Source: Sulfurovum sp. (GTDB lineage: Bacteria; Campylobacterota; Campylobacteria; Campylobacterales; Sulfurovaceae). From it: a stretch of DNA of 13,849 nt. Position 1 is the first letter of the stretch; each line of letters begins with the position of its first letter. The notes below the pieces were generated by a model. That model saw only the letters and a program-made list of their open reading frames with translations. It had not been told where the DNA came from and did not search any database. Below are positions 7,900 to 13,849 of the stretch, piece after piece. A program made the translations under genes and the position numbers. The stretch lies in contig SOIK01000204.1 in the NCBI GenBank assembly GCA_004377245.1, forward strand, positions 1-13,849, written 5' to 3'.

Positions 7900-8727
7900 T
7901 TATTTATAGAGTTCCACATAAAGCCCTGTAATCTGATTCATCTTCTTAGTGATATTATCAGTAGTATTGAAAACGATTAATGGTAATCCACCTTTTTCAA
8001 TATTGAGATAGAATTTATATACGATTTTCCAGAGTCTATCTATTTCATTGAGTTTTCTGTTGATCTCCGGTGTGTTTGCCGAGTTTGCCATAAGTGCTGC
8101 GTGAGACTCACTAAACAACGCTACTGCTGCTTTCATCTGATCAATCGTATTTTTATCTTTAATTCCAGCCTGGTAAGCGATATAATATTTAGCGATACGT
8201 TGAGCAAGCATTCTCTGCTTACCAGCTTGTCCTACAATTTTAGACTCTTGGATCTGAACCGTCTCTTTCAATGAATCAACTACATACTGGCTTCCCTCTA
8301 GCATCGACTCACTTAAATCTATAACAAGCTGTGCATTATCAAGAGTAAATTCTTCATTTGCTGTTGCTTCAAAGTCCTCCGTACTCATCTCAACAAAAGC
8401 AAGAAGGTTTTTAATCTCAGGATCATTAATAGACTTAACAAGTACTTTATGAGACTCGATAAGCTCAATAAGAGAATTTTTAAGCTGCTTATTTGCCTTA
8501 GCTGGCGCAATCTTTTTACCAGCATAAAGATAATCTTTAGCAATACGTTGAGAAAGCATTCTCTGCTTACCTGCCATCTCTATCAACTTCACTGTATCAG
8601 ATATAACTACTGGATTAGATGAAGCAGTAGATGCTGTAGTATTTACCTCTTCTGCCATACAAACCTCTGACAATGTAAATATTGTCACCACTACCATACT
8701 CATGTTTTTAATCATACTATTTTTCAT
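7900..8727 (-). CDS. Exported protein with two PilJ/NarX-type P-box segments
   Basis: The 275-residue protein has an N-terminal hydrophobic signal ending near CMA|EE and no later membrane helix, so it should be periplasmic. It contains two copies of the P-box-like motif, AGKQRMLSQRIAKDY at 52-66 and AGKQRMLAQRIAKYY at 168-182, 116 residues apart. This motif typifies the PilJ domain (Pfam PF13675) and the nitrate-binding region of NarX-class sensors. A PilJ domain of the chemoreceptor McpN is known to bind nitrate. The rest is predicted helix, ending in a long segment around LWKIVYKFYLNIE. GGGAG lies five to ten bases before the ATG. It is separated by 12 bases from the preceding gene and 16 from the next, consistent with one transcript. 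Ligand binding is inference. A soluble protein with two such segments and no kinase or chemotaxis output is unusual. Confidence 0.88.
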   Translation of the reverse strand: MKNSMIKNMSMVVVTIFTLSEVCMAEEVNTTASTASSNPVVISDTVKLIEMAGKQRMLSQRIAKDYLYAGKKIAPAKANKQLKNSLIELIESHKVLVKSINDPEIKNLLAFVEMSTEDFEATANEEFTLDNAQLVIDLSESMLEGSQYVVDSLKETVQIQESKIVGQAGKQRMLAQRIAKYYIAYQAGIKDKNTIDQMKAAVALFSESHAALMANSANTPEINRKLNEIDRLWKIVYKFYLNIEKGGLPLIVFNTTDNITKKMNQITGLYVELYK

Positions 8728-8739
8728 CCTGTCTCCCTT

Positions 8740-9522
8740 TTACTTAGTCTCTAAAGCAACATAATTTTGTGTTGCACTATTCATATTTTTAAGAATATCA
8801 TTTGATTTTTTGTAAATCAATGTTGGAACAAATTTAGAACTTGATCTGCTCATCATTTCAAAAAACATAAATGATCTCTTCACTTTTGCCAAAAGAGCAG
8901 TTATTTCTGCCGTATTTAAACTTGACTTCTCCAGTTCGGCTAATGAAGTCTTAAAAAGCTTCATAGTCTCATCCAGTTTAGTTTTGAACTTAGGGTCTTC
9001 CACTCCCCAAACTTTCAACATATATAGACTTGCCATTCTTTGAGAAAGCATTCTTTGCCGTCCTGCCATATTTACAATCTTTCCAGATTCTTTTCCAGAC
9101 TCTTTAGCAAAAAGTTTTGTTGTGTCATCTGCTGCTTTAAGGAGTGTTTCCGAATCCTCCTGTAGCTTTTCTACCTTCTCTTTGCTCGGTGCCTCTGAAA
9201 GTGTTTGTTGGAGAGGAACCCAAAGGGTTTTAACCTTTTCTATACTCTTCTTGGTCTCATCATTTTTAGTATAACTCAAAAGTGATTCCATATGATCTTG
9301 AAAAGTATCTGCTACTTTTTTAAGATCCTCATCTGGTTTGCCGAATGTGTTGCCCATGCCTACCATTGCATAATCTTTCAACATGCGTTGTGTAAACATT
9401 CTTTGTTTACCTGCTATATCTACTGCTTGAGTAGGACTGCTTATCTCTATTGCCAACGCAGAAGTAGAAAGTAAAGAGATAATACCTAATCCCTTCAGAG
9501 CTTTTTTTGTTTTTTTTATCAT
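8740..9522 (-). CDS. Exported protein with two PilJ/NarX-type P-box segments (tandem-duplicate copy 2)
   Basis: The 260-residue protein has a signal peptide ending in ALA at about residue 24, then an all-helical body. The first P-box, VDIAGKQRMFTQRMLKDY, is at 34-51 and the second, VNMAGRQRMLSQRMASLY, at 150-167, again 116 residues apart. The C-terminus carries the shared block FEMMSRSSSKFVPTLIYKK. It is a tandem paralogue of the gene just upstream: both have 783-base coding regions and the copies are offset by exactly 798 bases. AAAGGTG about ten bases before the ATG is the likely ribosome site. Family knowledge (PilJ domain, NarX, McpN) suggests a nitrate- or nitrite-type ligand pocket formed with the P-box arginines. 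That is inference, and the protein has no visible output domain, so it would need a partner such as the co-encoded kinase. Confidence 0.88.
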   Translation of the reverse strand: MIKKTKKALKGLGIISLLSTSALAIEISSPTQAVDIAGKQRMFTQRMLKDYAMVGMGNTFGKPDEDLKKVADTFQDHMESLLSYTKNDETKKSIEKVKTLWVPLQQTLSEAPSKEKVEKLQEDSETLLKAADDTTKLFAKESGKESGKIVNMAGRQRMLSQRMASLYMLKVWGVEDPKFKTKLDETMKLFKTSLAELEKSSLNTAEITALLAKVKRSFMFFEMMSRSSSKFVPTLIYKKSNDILKNMNSATQNYVALETK

Positions 9523-9537
9523 TAGTTTTTGTCACCT

Positions 9538-10320
9538 TTACTTTGTCTCTTGTGCTGCATAAAGACCTGTTGCAGTATTCATATCTTTTAAAATCTCATT
9601 TGATTTTTTATAAATAAGTGTTGGAATGAACTTTGAACTTGATTTGTTCATGATTTCAAAAAACATAAAAGACTTTTTAGCTTTCTTGAGCAATATTGTA
9701 ATTTCAGGTGTGCTCATATCTGACGCCATCAGTTTATCCAAAGAAGTCTTGAACAGGTTCATTGCTTTGGTCATTTTGTCTTTAAATTGAGGGTCATCTA
9801 TTCCCCAAACTTTCAACATATACAGACTTGCCATTCTTTGAGAAAGCATTCTTTGTCGTCCTGAAATATTGATGATCTCACCTGAAGCTTTTCCTGTCTG
9901 CTTGGCAAAAAGTTGGGTAGCCTCATTGGCTTGCTTGAGTAGCGCCTCCAAGTCTTCCTGCATCTTTCCTGCTTTGTCTTTACTCGGTGCTTCCTTTAGA
10001 GCAGCCCTTATCGGGTCCCACAGAACTCTTACTTTAGCAAGACTTTCCTTAGTGGCGGGATCTGTATTAAAACCTATAAGTGATTCCAAATGGTTTTCAA
10101 ATGCACCCATTATTTTCTGGAGATCTTCCCCTGGATTTCCAAAATTATTTTCCAATCCCACCATCGCATAATCTTTCAACATACGTTGCGTAAACATTCT
10201 TTGTTTACCTGCTACATCTACAGCTTCTGAAAGGTTTTTTATTTCAATTGCGAATGCAAAACTAGAAATGAGAGAGGGAAGAAGTACTATTTTTATTGCT
10301 TTTTTCATAAAACGAGACAC
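9538..10320 (-). CDS. Exported protein with two PilJ/NarX-type P-box segments (tandem-duplicate copy 1, GTG start)
   Basis: This is the first gene of the minus-strand operon and a close paralogue of the next. I place the start at a GTG at 10320. AAAGGAG at 10327-10333 stands six bases before it, the product is then 260 residues like its paralogue, and AGKQRM falls at 37-42 in both. An ATG four codons later (10308) is too far from that ribosome site. The frame also stays open upstream to an ATG at 10464, but that would put about 48 Phe/Ile-rich residues before the signal peptide. The signal ends at about AFA|IEI. P-boxes are at 34-51 (VDVAGKQRMFTQRMLKDY) and about 150-167 (ISGRQRMLSQRMASLY), followed by the conserved SSSKFIPTLIYKK block. 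Periplasmic location is predicted. The ligand is unknown, with nitrate or nitrite the leading guess from the PilJ/NarX families. Confidence 0.86.
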   Translation of the reverse strand: MSRFMKKAIKIVLLPSLISSFAFAIEIKNLSEAVDVAGKQRMFTQRMLKDYAMVGLENNFGNPGEDLQKIMGAFENHLESLIGFNTDPATKESLAKVRVLWDPIRAALKEAPSKDKAGKMQEDLEALLKQANEATQLFAKQTGKASGEIINISGRQRMLSQRMASLYMLKVWGIDDPQFKDKMTKAMNLFKTSLDKLMASDMSTPEITILLKKAKKSFMFFEIMNKSSSKFIPTLIYKKSNEILKDMNTATGLYAAQETK

Positions 10321-10630
10321 TATAAACTCCTTTATACTTAGTATAGTAACCATACTAAAATTCATAAAAAAGTTAAAAAATATATAGAAGCGAAAGCATA
10401 CAAACTCTATTAGCAGTCTGGCGATCTTTTTTAAAAGACCCATAACTTTCCGTCCTTGCTTCACAACAAGTTTGGCTTTTTTAATTAAATTGCATTTTGT
10501 TACATCATTAATTGTACTTATTGCTAACTTAAACGAAACTTATATTCTTTGCGGTAAATAACTTTTAATATCATACAAAAGATGTTTTTACAATCTTCTG
10601 CTAAAATACTTAAAAAATGGAATAACTTTT
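10321..10630. promoter_or_regulatory. Divergent intergenic promoter region between the PilJ-type/kinase operon and the cytochrome c gene
   Basis: These 310 AT-rich bases hold no convincing gene. On the operon side there is an inverted repeat and a candidate -10 box at 10338-10358, listed separately, and an AT-rich run around 10360-10385 (TATATA at 10381). A short palindrome-like TCTTTT-TT-AAAAGA lies at 10425-10438. On the cytochrome side, TAAAAT at 10602-10607 is a possible -10 element about 24 bases before the ATG, with TATATT at 10541-10546 as an alternative. No strong -35 elements are visible, which is usual for Campylobacterota promoters. All promoter calls here are by eye. Confidence 0.45.
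10338..10358 (-). promoter_or_regulatory. Inverted repeat TTAGTAT-N7-ATACTAA overlapping a candidate -10 box (possible operator)
   Basis: Perfect 7-base arms lie at 10338-10344 and 10352-10358. An overlapping second palindrome, ATACT-T-AGTAT, is at 10334-10344. On the minus strand, 10345-10340 reads TATACT, a good -10 hexamer, placed about 7 bases before the AAAGGAG ribosome site. A transcript starting just after it would have a very short leader. A dyad centred on the -10 is where a repressor-type operator would sit. The binding protein is unknown. Confidence 0.4.
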
Positions 10631-10984
10631 ATGAAACAACTTTTACTTTTATATTTATTTTCACTTATTCTTTTTGCTTCCACTGATGCTGAAACCCTCT
10701 ATCTCAAAAATGCCTGTAACTCTTGCCATGGTACGTATGCAGAGGGTATGGGAGCTTCACCTAGGCTACAAGGTGTAAGGGAAGATGTATTGTTACGAAG
10801 ATTAAAAGATCTGCAACAAGGTAAAACACGTACAGCATTTGGTTCAGTGATGATATCTTTTGCCAAAGCACTGGATGAGAACCAAACCATTCAAATGGCA
10901 AAGTATCTATCCACTCTTAAAACAACTGTAAATGAAAATCGTTATGAGATAGAATATGACACCGCAGGAGATGGCGGGTCATAA
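10631..10984 (+). CDS. Small periplasmic c-type cytochrome (c553-like)
   Basis: The 117-residue precursor has a signal peptide (MKQLLLLYLFSLILFASTDA) and a single haem-attachment motif CNSCH at 29-33. A likely distal haem ligand, Met74, is in SVMISFAKALD, and a closing helix (IQMAKYLSTL) completes a class I cytochrome fold of about 95 mature residues. Such proteins carry single electrons between periplasmic oxidoreductases or from the bc1 complex to terminal oxidases. It is transcribed divergently from the PilJ-type/kinase operon and converges with the DUF2231-type gene across a 6-base gap. The ribosome site is weak (GGA about 9 bases upstream of the ATG). The tail after about residue 97 is polar and unstructured-looking. 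Its electron partners cannot be told from this window. Confidence 0.9.
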   Translation: MKQLLLLYLFSLILFASTDAETLYLKNACNSCHGTYAEGMGASPRLQGVREDVLLRRLKDLQQGKTRTAFGSVMISFAKALDENQTIQMAKYLSTLKTTVNENRYEIEYDTAGDGGS

Positions 10985-10990
10985 TCGTTC

Positions 10991-11752
10991 TTAATGTGCA
11001 GCTGGTTTTACCTCAGCTGCAGGAGTAACTTCAGCTTTAACCTCTTCTACCTTCTCTTTCACTGCTGACACAGCTTCTTGTGAAGTCTCTTTTACTTCCA
11101 CTTCTACAGGAGCTGTACTTGTTTCAGTAGTTGCCGGTGTAGCCTCTACTGGATCCTCTTTAGCTTCAGTGGTTGCTGCAGGCTCTTTTTCTTCAGTTTC
11201 TGCAGCTTTATTCTTCTCTTCCAACTCTTCAAGTTCTTCTTTAACATCAAAAAGCTCACTATCTAACTCTTGTACTTTTTCAACATTTACACCATATTTA
11301 TAGACAAGCTCTCCACCCTCTTTACCTTGCTTCAATATACCTGCTACAAATAAGATAAGAATAAACAGATAAAGTGCTTTCATAAGTCCTCTACTAATCA
11401 TCGCAGAGAGTATTTTAAATACCAATACTACTACAGAAACTAGCATAAGGTATGTTCCTAAAATCTTATGTTCTTTTAACTCTCCCTGTGCTGCTTCACC
11501 CAGTAAAGGGAATGCTTCTTTACCATCTATACTACCTGTGAAATACGCAGCAGCTGCTGCTACTACGGTTAAAACAAGTAAAAAGAATGAGACTGCCCCA
11601 ACAGCTCTTTTTTTCACGATAAGGTTAACAACTTCCAATAGAAGAACGATCACTGGTAACGCGATGATAAAATGATCCACTGGCGGGTGCATTAATACTG
11701 GGATATCAAACGGCAGTTCGACTTGTGGTAATTTGATAGCAGGTAATTCCAT
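10991..11752 (-). CDS. DUF2231-type membrane protein with acidic coiled-coil and Ala/Thr/Glu-rich tail
   Basis: The 253-residue protein begins with a short amphipathic lead and MHPPVDHFIIALP, the histidine-proline signature of the DUF2231 family (H22 and H27). Four membrane helices follow at about 27-47, 51-72, 99-118 and 123-141. A charged coiled-coil segment at about 157-185 (ELDSELFDVKEELEELEEK) then gives way to a low-complexity tail rich in Ala, Glu, Thr and Pro up to the end. The family has no firmly assigned function; the conserved histidines and the nearby cytochrome and HemJ genes hint at a redox or haem link, which is only inference. AAAGGAT eight bases ahead supports the ATG. TATACT at 11788-11783 on the minus strand is a possible -10 box about 31 bases upstream, so the gene may have its own promoter. 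Confidence 0.75.
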   Translation of the reverse strand: MELPAIKLPQVELPFDIPVLMHPPVDHFIIALPVIVLLLEVVNLIVKKRAVGAVSFFLLVLTVVAAAAAYFTGSIDGKEAFPLLGEAAQGELKEHKILGTYLMLVSVVVLVFKILSAMISRGLMKALYLFILILFVAGILKQGKEGGELVYKYGVNVEKVQELDSELFDVKEELEELEEKNKAAETEEKEPAATTEAKEDPVEATPATTETSTAPVEVEVKETSQEAVSAVKEKVEEVKAEVTPAAEVKPAAH

Positions 11753-11782
11753 ACTTCAATCCTTTGATTTAAAATTTAGAAA

Positions 11783-11788
11783 AGTATA
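11783..11788 (-). promoter_or_regulatory. Candidate -10 box for the DUF2231-type gene
   Basis: The minus strand reads TATACT at 11788-11783, in the 67-base gap after the HemJ gene, about 31 bases before the ATG and with the ribosome site AAAGGAT in between. The -35 region is not recognisable. The call is by eye only. Confidence 0.3.
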
Positions 11789-11819
11789 ACACAAAATTAT
11801 TTAGTTCCATATGTTTTAT

Positions 11820-12254
11820 TTAAAACGGTTTGACAATAACCATGATCACGATAAATATCATCAAAAGTGTTGGTACTTCATTGTAGAACCTGAAGTATTT
11901 GCCACTTTTATAATACGGATCCGTGATGAGTTTTTTACGGATCATATTGAGTGAAAAACTATATGCGATCAAAAATGCCAAAAAGAATAACTTCACATGC
12001 ATCCAGCTTCCACTTTGAAAAATACCAGGATTGAGGTAAAGCATCACAGCACCAGAGATGATAGTCGCCCACATTGCAGGTACACCTATATAGGCATAGA
12101 GTTTATACTCTTGTATCTTTACCACTTCTCCAAATGCTTCATTATCAGCATGTTCTCTATGATAGATAAAAAGTCTCGGCAAATAAAACAACATTGCCAT
12201 CCAAGAGGTAAAACTCATCACATGAAATGCCAATATCCAACTATAATACGCCAT
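11820..12254 (-). CDS. hemJ: Protoporphyrinogen IX oxidase HemJ (UPF0093 family)
   Basis: HemJ is the membrane-bound enzyme that oxidises protoporphyrinogen IX to protoporphyrin IX, the next-to-last step of haem synthesis, in bacteria lacking HemG and HemY. The 144-residue protein has the usual length. It shows the conserved N-terminal helix with His11, the motif MLFYLPRLFIYH at about 21-32, and MHVKL at 85-89 with the conserved Lys88. Four hydrophobic helices span the protein, ending with LLMIFIVIMVIVKPF. The ATG directly abuts the stop of the upstream nuclease gene (TAGATG), with GGAG inside the end of that gene, so the two are probably translated from one transcript. A HemJ enzyme fits an organism that also makes c-type cytochromes. 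Confidence 0.88.
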   Translation of the reverse strand: MAYYSWILAFHVMSFTSWMAMLFYLPRLFIYHREHADNEAFGEVVKIQEYKLYAYIGVPAMWATIISGAVMLYLNPGIFQSGSWMHVKLFFLAFLIAYSFSLNMIRKKLITDPYYKSGKYFRFYNEVPTLLMIFIVIMVIVKPF

Positions 12255-13817
12255 CTATTTCTCCAATATTTCAAAATCTTTTTTACTATAAACTACTAAC
12301 TGTAATTTCTTATAATATCCAAGATGGGCATAGTCTATCTTTAGCTTAGCCCCATTAGGTGGTGTATCTTTCTTCTTTTTAAAGTAGATGGGAAATTCCT
12401 TCCCCTCTATAGTGAATTTTTTATTTCGATAAACACCTACAAGGTCACGTATCACTTCATTTTGCTTCAAAGTACTATGGTTTATCGCTTTATTTGAATG
12501 ATAGTAAGAATCCAAACTTACCTTCCCTTTCTCTTTGAGCTTGATAACATCTGTTACCTCTTTGAGTCCATTATAACTTGTGATACTTTGAACTAAAAGG
12601 TCATACCTATAGCCCTCTTGTAAACCTTTCGCACAACCGTACAGGTAGACACCTCTGCCATGAGAAGTCTGTTTGATGATGGCATGATTTCCCCGCTTTA
12701 GCACAACAACGACATCTTTCAACTCTATCTCATCCTTTAACAACTCTACACTGTAAAGATATTCAATCGTTTTACTGAGTGTTTTAGTAACTCTACTTGT
12801 TTGTTTTTCAGCTACATACGGCTTTGTATCAAAAAGTGCATAAATGGGTAGATGGTCAGAATACCCTTTCGCCATATGTTTACCATTTTTATATCTCCAA
12901 CCATTGATATACCCTTTTTTGGTAAAAAGGTAAGAAGCTTTGAATACCTTAAACGAGTTATTGACATAATCTATACCTTGATGGTCAAACATATTAGAGG
13001 GAAGCAAGATATGGTCTAACGTGCTCCTGTGTCCATAAAACTTATGACTCCAACGATATTTGAAAGGCAGTTCCTGCCATGTGTTGTAATGCGTACCTTT
13101 ATCAGCATTTAGCATCTGATACTTTTGTGCAAGCTTCTTATTTATTGTTGTTTGTAAAACATCACCTATGCCAGTCACACCATTGGTATCATTAAGCCTT
13201 TTATGCAGTGTCAAATGTGCATTATAATTACTATTTAAATCACCTAAAATAATATACTCTCTCTTTGCAGCTAAAGAGAGTATTCTCTTTTGTAAACGCT
13301 TTGCATATTTGATACGTTTACTCTCTACCCCTTTCCTGCTTTTTGATTTCCAATGGTTCACAAAAAGTGTTAAAGGGTCTCCCTCTATCTCTACTTCAAC
13401 TTCTAAAATATTACGTACAAAAGGTGAATAGCTCACCTGCAATTCTTTTTGATTGACAATAGGGAATCTTGAGAGAAGTGCGACTTGAATAGGAGCACCC
13501 TTTTTATGGGTGATGGCACCGTAACGATACTCACAACCTACCCGTTTCAAACGTTTAAGTAGTGCTTCAAATATAATACTATTCTCCACTTCTTGAAGTC
13601 CAAGGATATCTGCATCCAGATCACAGATCACTTCAGCTGTATGGTTGAGCTTTATCTCCACCATTCTTTTGTTCCAGTTATGTTTACCTGGGATATATTC
13701 TTTATATTCTGTACCTTGAAAGTTAGCATCAAAAAGGTTTTCTACATTATAAGTGGCTATTTTAAAGGGTTTTGAAAAGAGTAATAAAGGCAGTAAAAAG
13801 AGTAGCAAATATCGCAC
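12255..13817 (-). CDS. Exported endonuclease/exonuclease/phosphatase family protein with C-terminal extension
   Basis: The 520-residue protein starts with a hydrophobic signal (MRYLLLFLLPLLLFSKP) and then an EEP-fold domain with its full catalytic set. This is N24 in ATYNVENLFD, E76 in LQEVEN, H155 in VNHWKSKS, D193 and N195 in GDLNSN, D268/H269 in STLDHILLP and D321/H322 in YSDHLP. These residues bind a divalent metal and cleave phosphodiester or phosphomonoester bonds. About 190 further residues follow, including a stretch around 400-425 (GLQEGYRYDLLVQSITSYNG) that looks OB-fold-like and could bind nucleic acid. The start is a GTG at 13817 with AGGA six bases ahead; nearby ATGs upstream are in another frame. 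It sits directly before hemJ with no gap. It is probably an extracytoplasmic nuclease; a phosphatase role cannot be excluded. Confidence 0.82.
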   Translation of the reverse strand: MRYLLLFLLPLLLFSKPFKIATYNVENLFDANFQGTEYKEYIPGKHNWNKRMVEIKLNHTAEVICDLDADILGLQEVENSIIFEALLKRLKRVGCEYRYGAITHKKGAPIQVALLSRFPIVNQKELQVSYSPFVRNILEVEVEIEGDPLTLFVNHWKSKSRKGVESKRIKYAKRLQKRILSLAAKREYIILGDLNSNYNAHLTLHKRLNDTNGVTGIGDVLQTTINKKLAQKYQMLNADKGTHYNTWQELPFKYRWSHKFYGHRSTLDHILLPSNMFDHQGIDYVNNSFKVFKASYLFTKKGYINGWRYKNGKHMAKGYSDHLPIYALFDTKPYVAEKQTSRVTKTLSKTIEYLYSVELLKDEIELKDVVVVLKRGNHAIIKQTSHGRGVYLYGCAKGLQEGYRYDLLVQSITSYNGLKEVTDVIKLKEKGKVSLDSYYHSNKAINHSTLKQNEVIRDLVGVYRNKKFTIEGKEFPIYFKKKKDTPPNGAKLKIDYAHLGYYKKLQLVVYSKKDFEILEK

Positions 13818-13849
13818 ACATCATCCTAATGTTTTAACGGTATTTTAGC

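Larger units (their letters stand above)
8740..10320 (-). repeat. Exact-period (798-bp) tandem gene duplication
   Basis: Two neighbouring coding regions of 783 bases each are separated by 15 bases, giving a 798-base repeat period. Two diagnostic conserved stretches keep exactly this offset: 9004-9065 against 9802-9863, with 60 of 62 bases identical by eye, and 9362-9427 against 10160-10225, with only a handful of differences. Both stretches encode the P-box segments. Elsewhere the copies have diverged considerably in sequence but with no net length change. Confidence 0.85.

Noticed and set aside
7900..10320. Type IV pilus chemotaxis role for the exported proteins, suggested by the PilJ family name
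   Set aside because: They have no membrane anchor after the signal peptide, no HAMP and no methyl-accepting signalling domain. The prepilin peptidase gene in the window is in a separate housekeeping operon.
10338..10380. FNR/CRP-type box of the TTAAC...GTTAA kind upstream of the operon
   Set aside because: Only a GTTAA-like half-site near 10372 is present without a matching partner at the right spacing.
10321..10464. In-frame upstream extension of the first PilJ-type gene (ATG at 10464 or 10443, the latter with AAGGA nearby)
   Set aside because: It would add about 40-48 Phe/Ile-rich residues before an obvious signal peptide and would include the dyad and -10 candidate. The GTG at 10320 has an ideal ribosome site and gives the same length as the tandem paralogue.
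10998..11020. Inverted repeat GCAGCTG...CAGCTGC as a terminator between convergent genes
   Set aside because: It lies inside the coding region of the DUF2231-type gene, where Ala codons explain it, and there is no T-run after it on either strand.
1..13849. CRISPR array, insertion sequence, tRNA or rRNA genes
   Set aside because: No regularly spaced direct repeats, transposase-like frames or recognisable RNA gene sequence were seen; nearly all of the window is covered by assigned coding regions.

Overview
The window looks like the chromosome of a free-living Campylobacterota (Sulfurovum/Sulfurimonas-like). The support is AT-rich DNA, tightly packed genes with stop/start overlaps, a coaBC-uppS-prepilin peptidase-lptF/G-truA housekeeping run, a small c553-type cytochrome, a HemJ-type protoporphyrinogen oxidase, and a hybrid kinase with an acidic linker and a degenerate C-terminal receiver. 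No RNA genes, insertion sequences or CRISPR arrays were seen.

Layout. (1) Positions 3-3851, plus strand: the 3' end of coaBC (cut by the window edge), uppS, an A24 prepilin peptidase, an LptF/LptG permease and truA. The first four genes overlap each other by 1-8 bases. The lptF/G-truA gap holds a 14-bp sequence repeated three times that builds a chain of TAATG stop/start junctions. (2) Positions 3848-10320, minus strand, transcribed right to left: a five-gene operon. It has four exported proteins, each with two PilJ/NarX-type P-box segments, followed by a large membrane hybrid histidine kinase with a NIT-like periplasmic domain. The first two exported proteins are an exact-period 798-bp tandem duplication. 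The third keeps both P-boxes, and the fourth has lost the signature residues. (3) Positions 10321-10630: a divergent promoter region with an inverted repeat over a candidate -10 box of the operon. (4) Positions 10631-13817: a small cytochrome c (plus strand). Convergent to it on the minus strand are a DUF2231-type membrane protein, HemJ, and an exported endonuclease/exonuclease/phosphatase-family nuclease.

The most interesting part is region 2. PilJ domains and NIT domains are both all-helical sensor modules with known nitrate/nitrite-binding members. Here soluble periplasmic PilJ-type proteins are encoded just upstream of, and apparently co-transcribed with, a NIT-type hybrid kinase. A reasonable hypothesis is a periplasmic receptor-plus-kinase system for nitrate, nitrite or a related anion, loosely like TorT/TorS. 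The ligand, the interaction and the downstream regulator are not shown by the sequence. No response regulator with an output domain and no HPt protein is present in the window.
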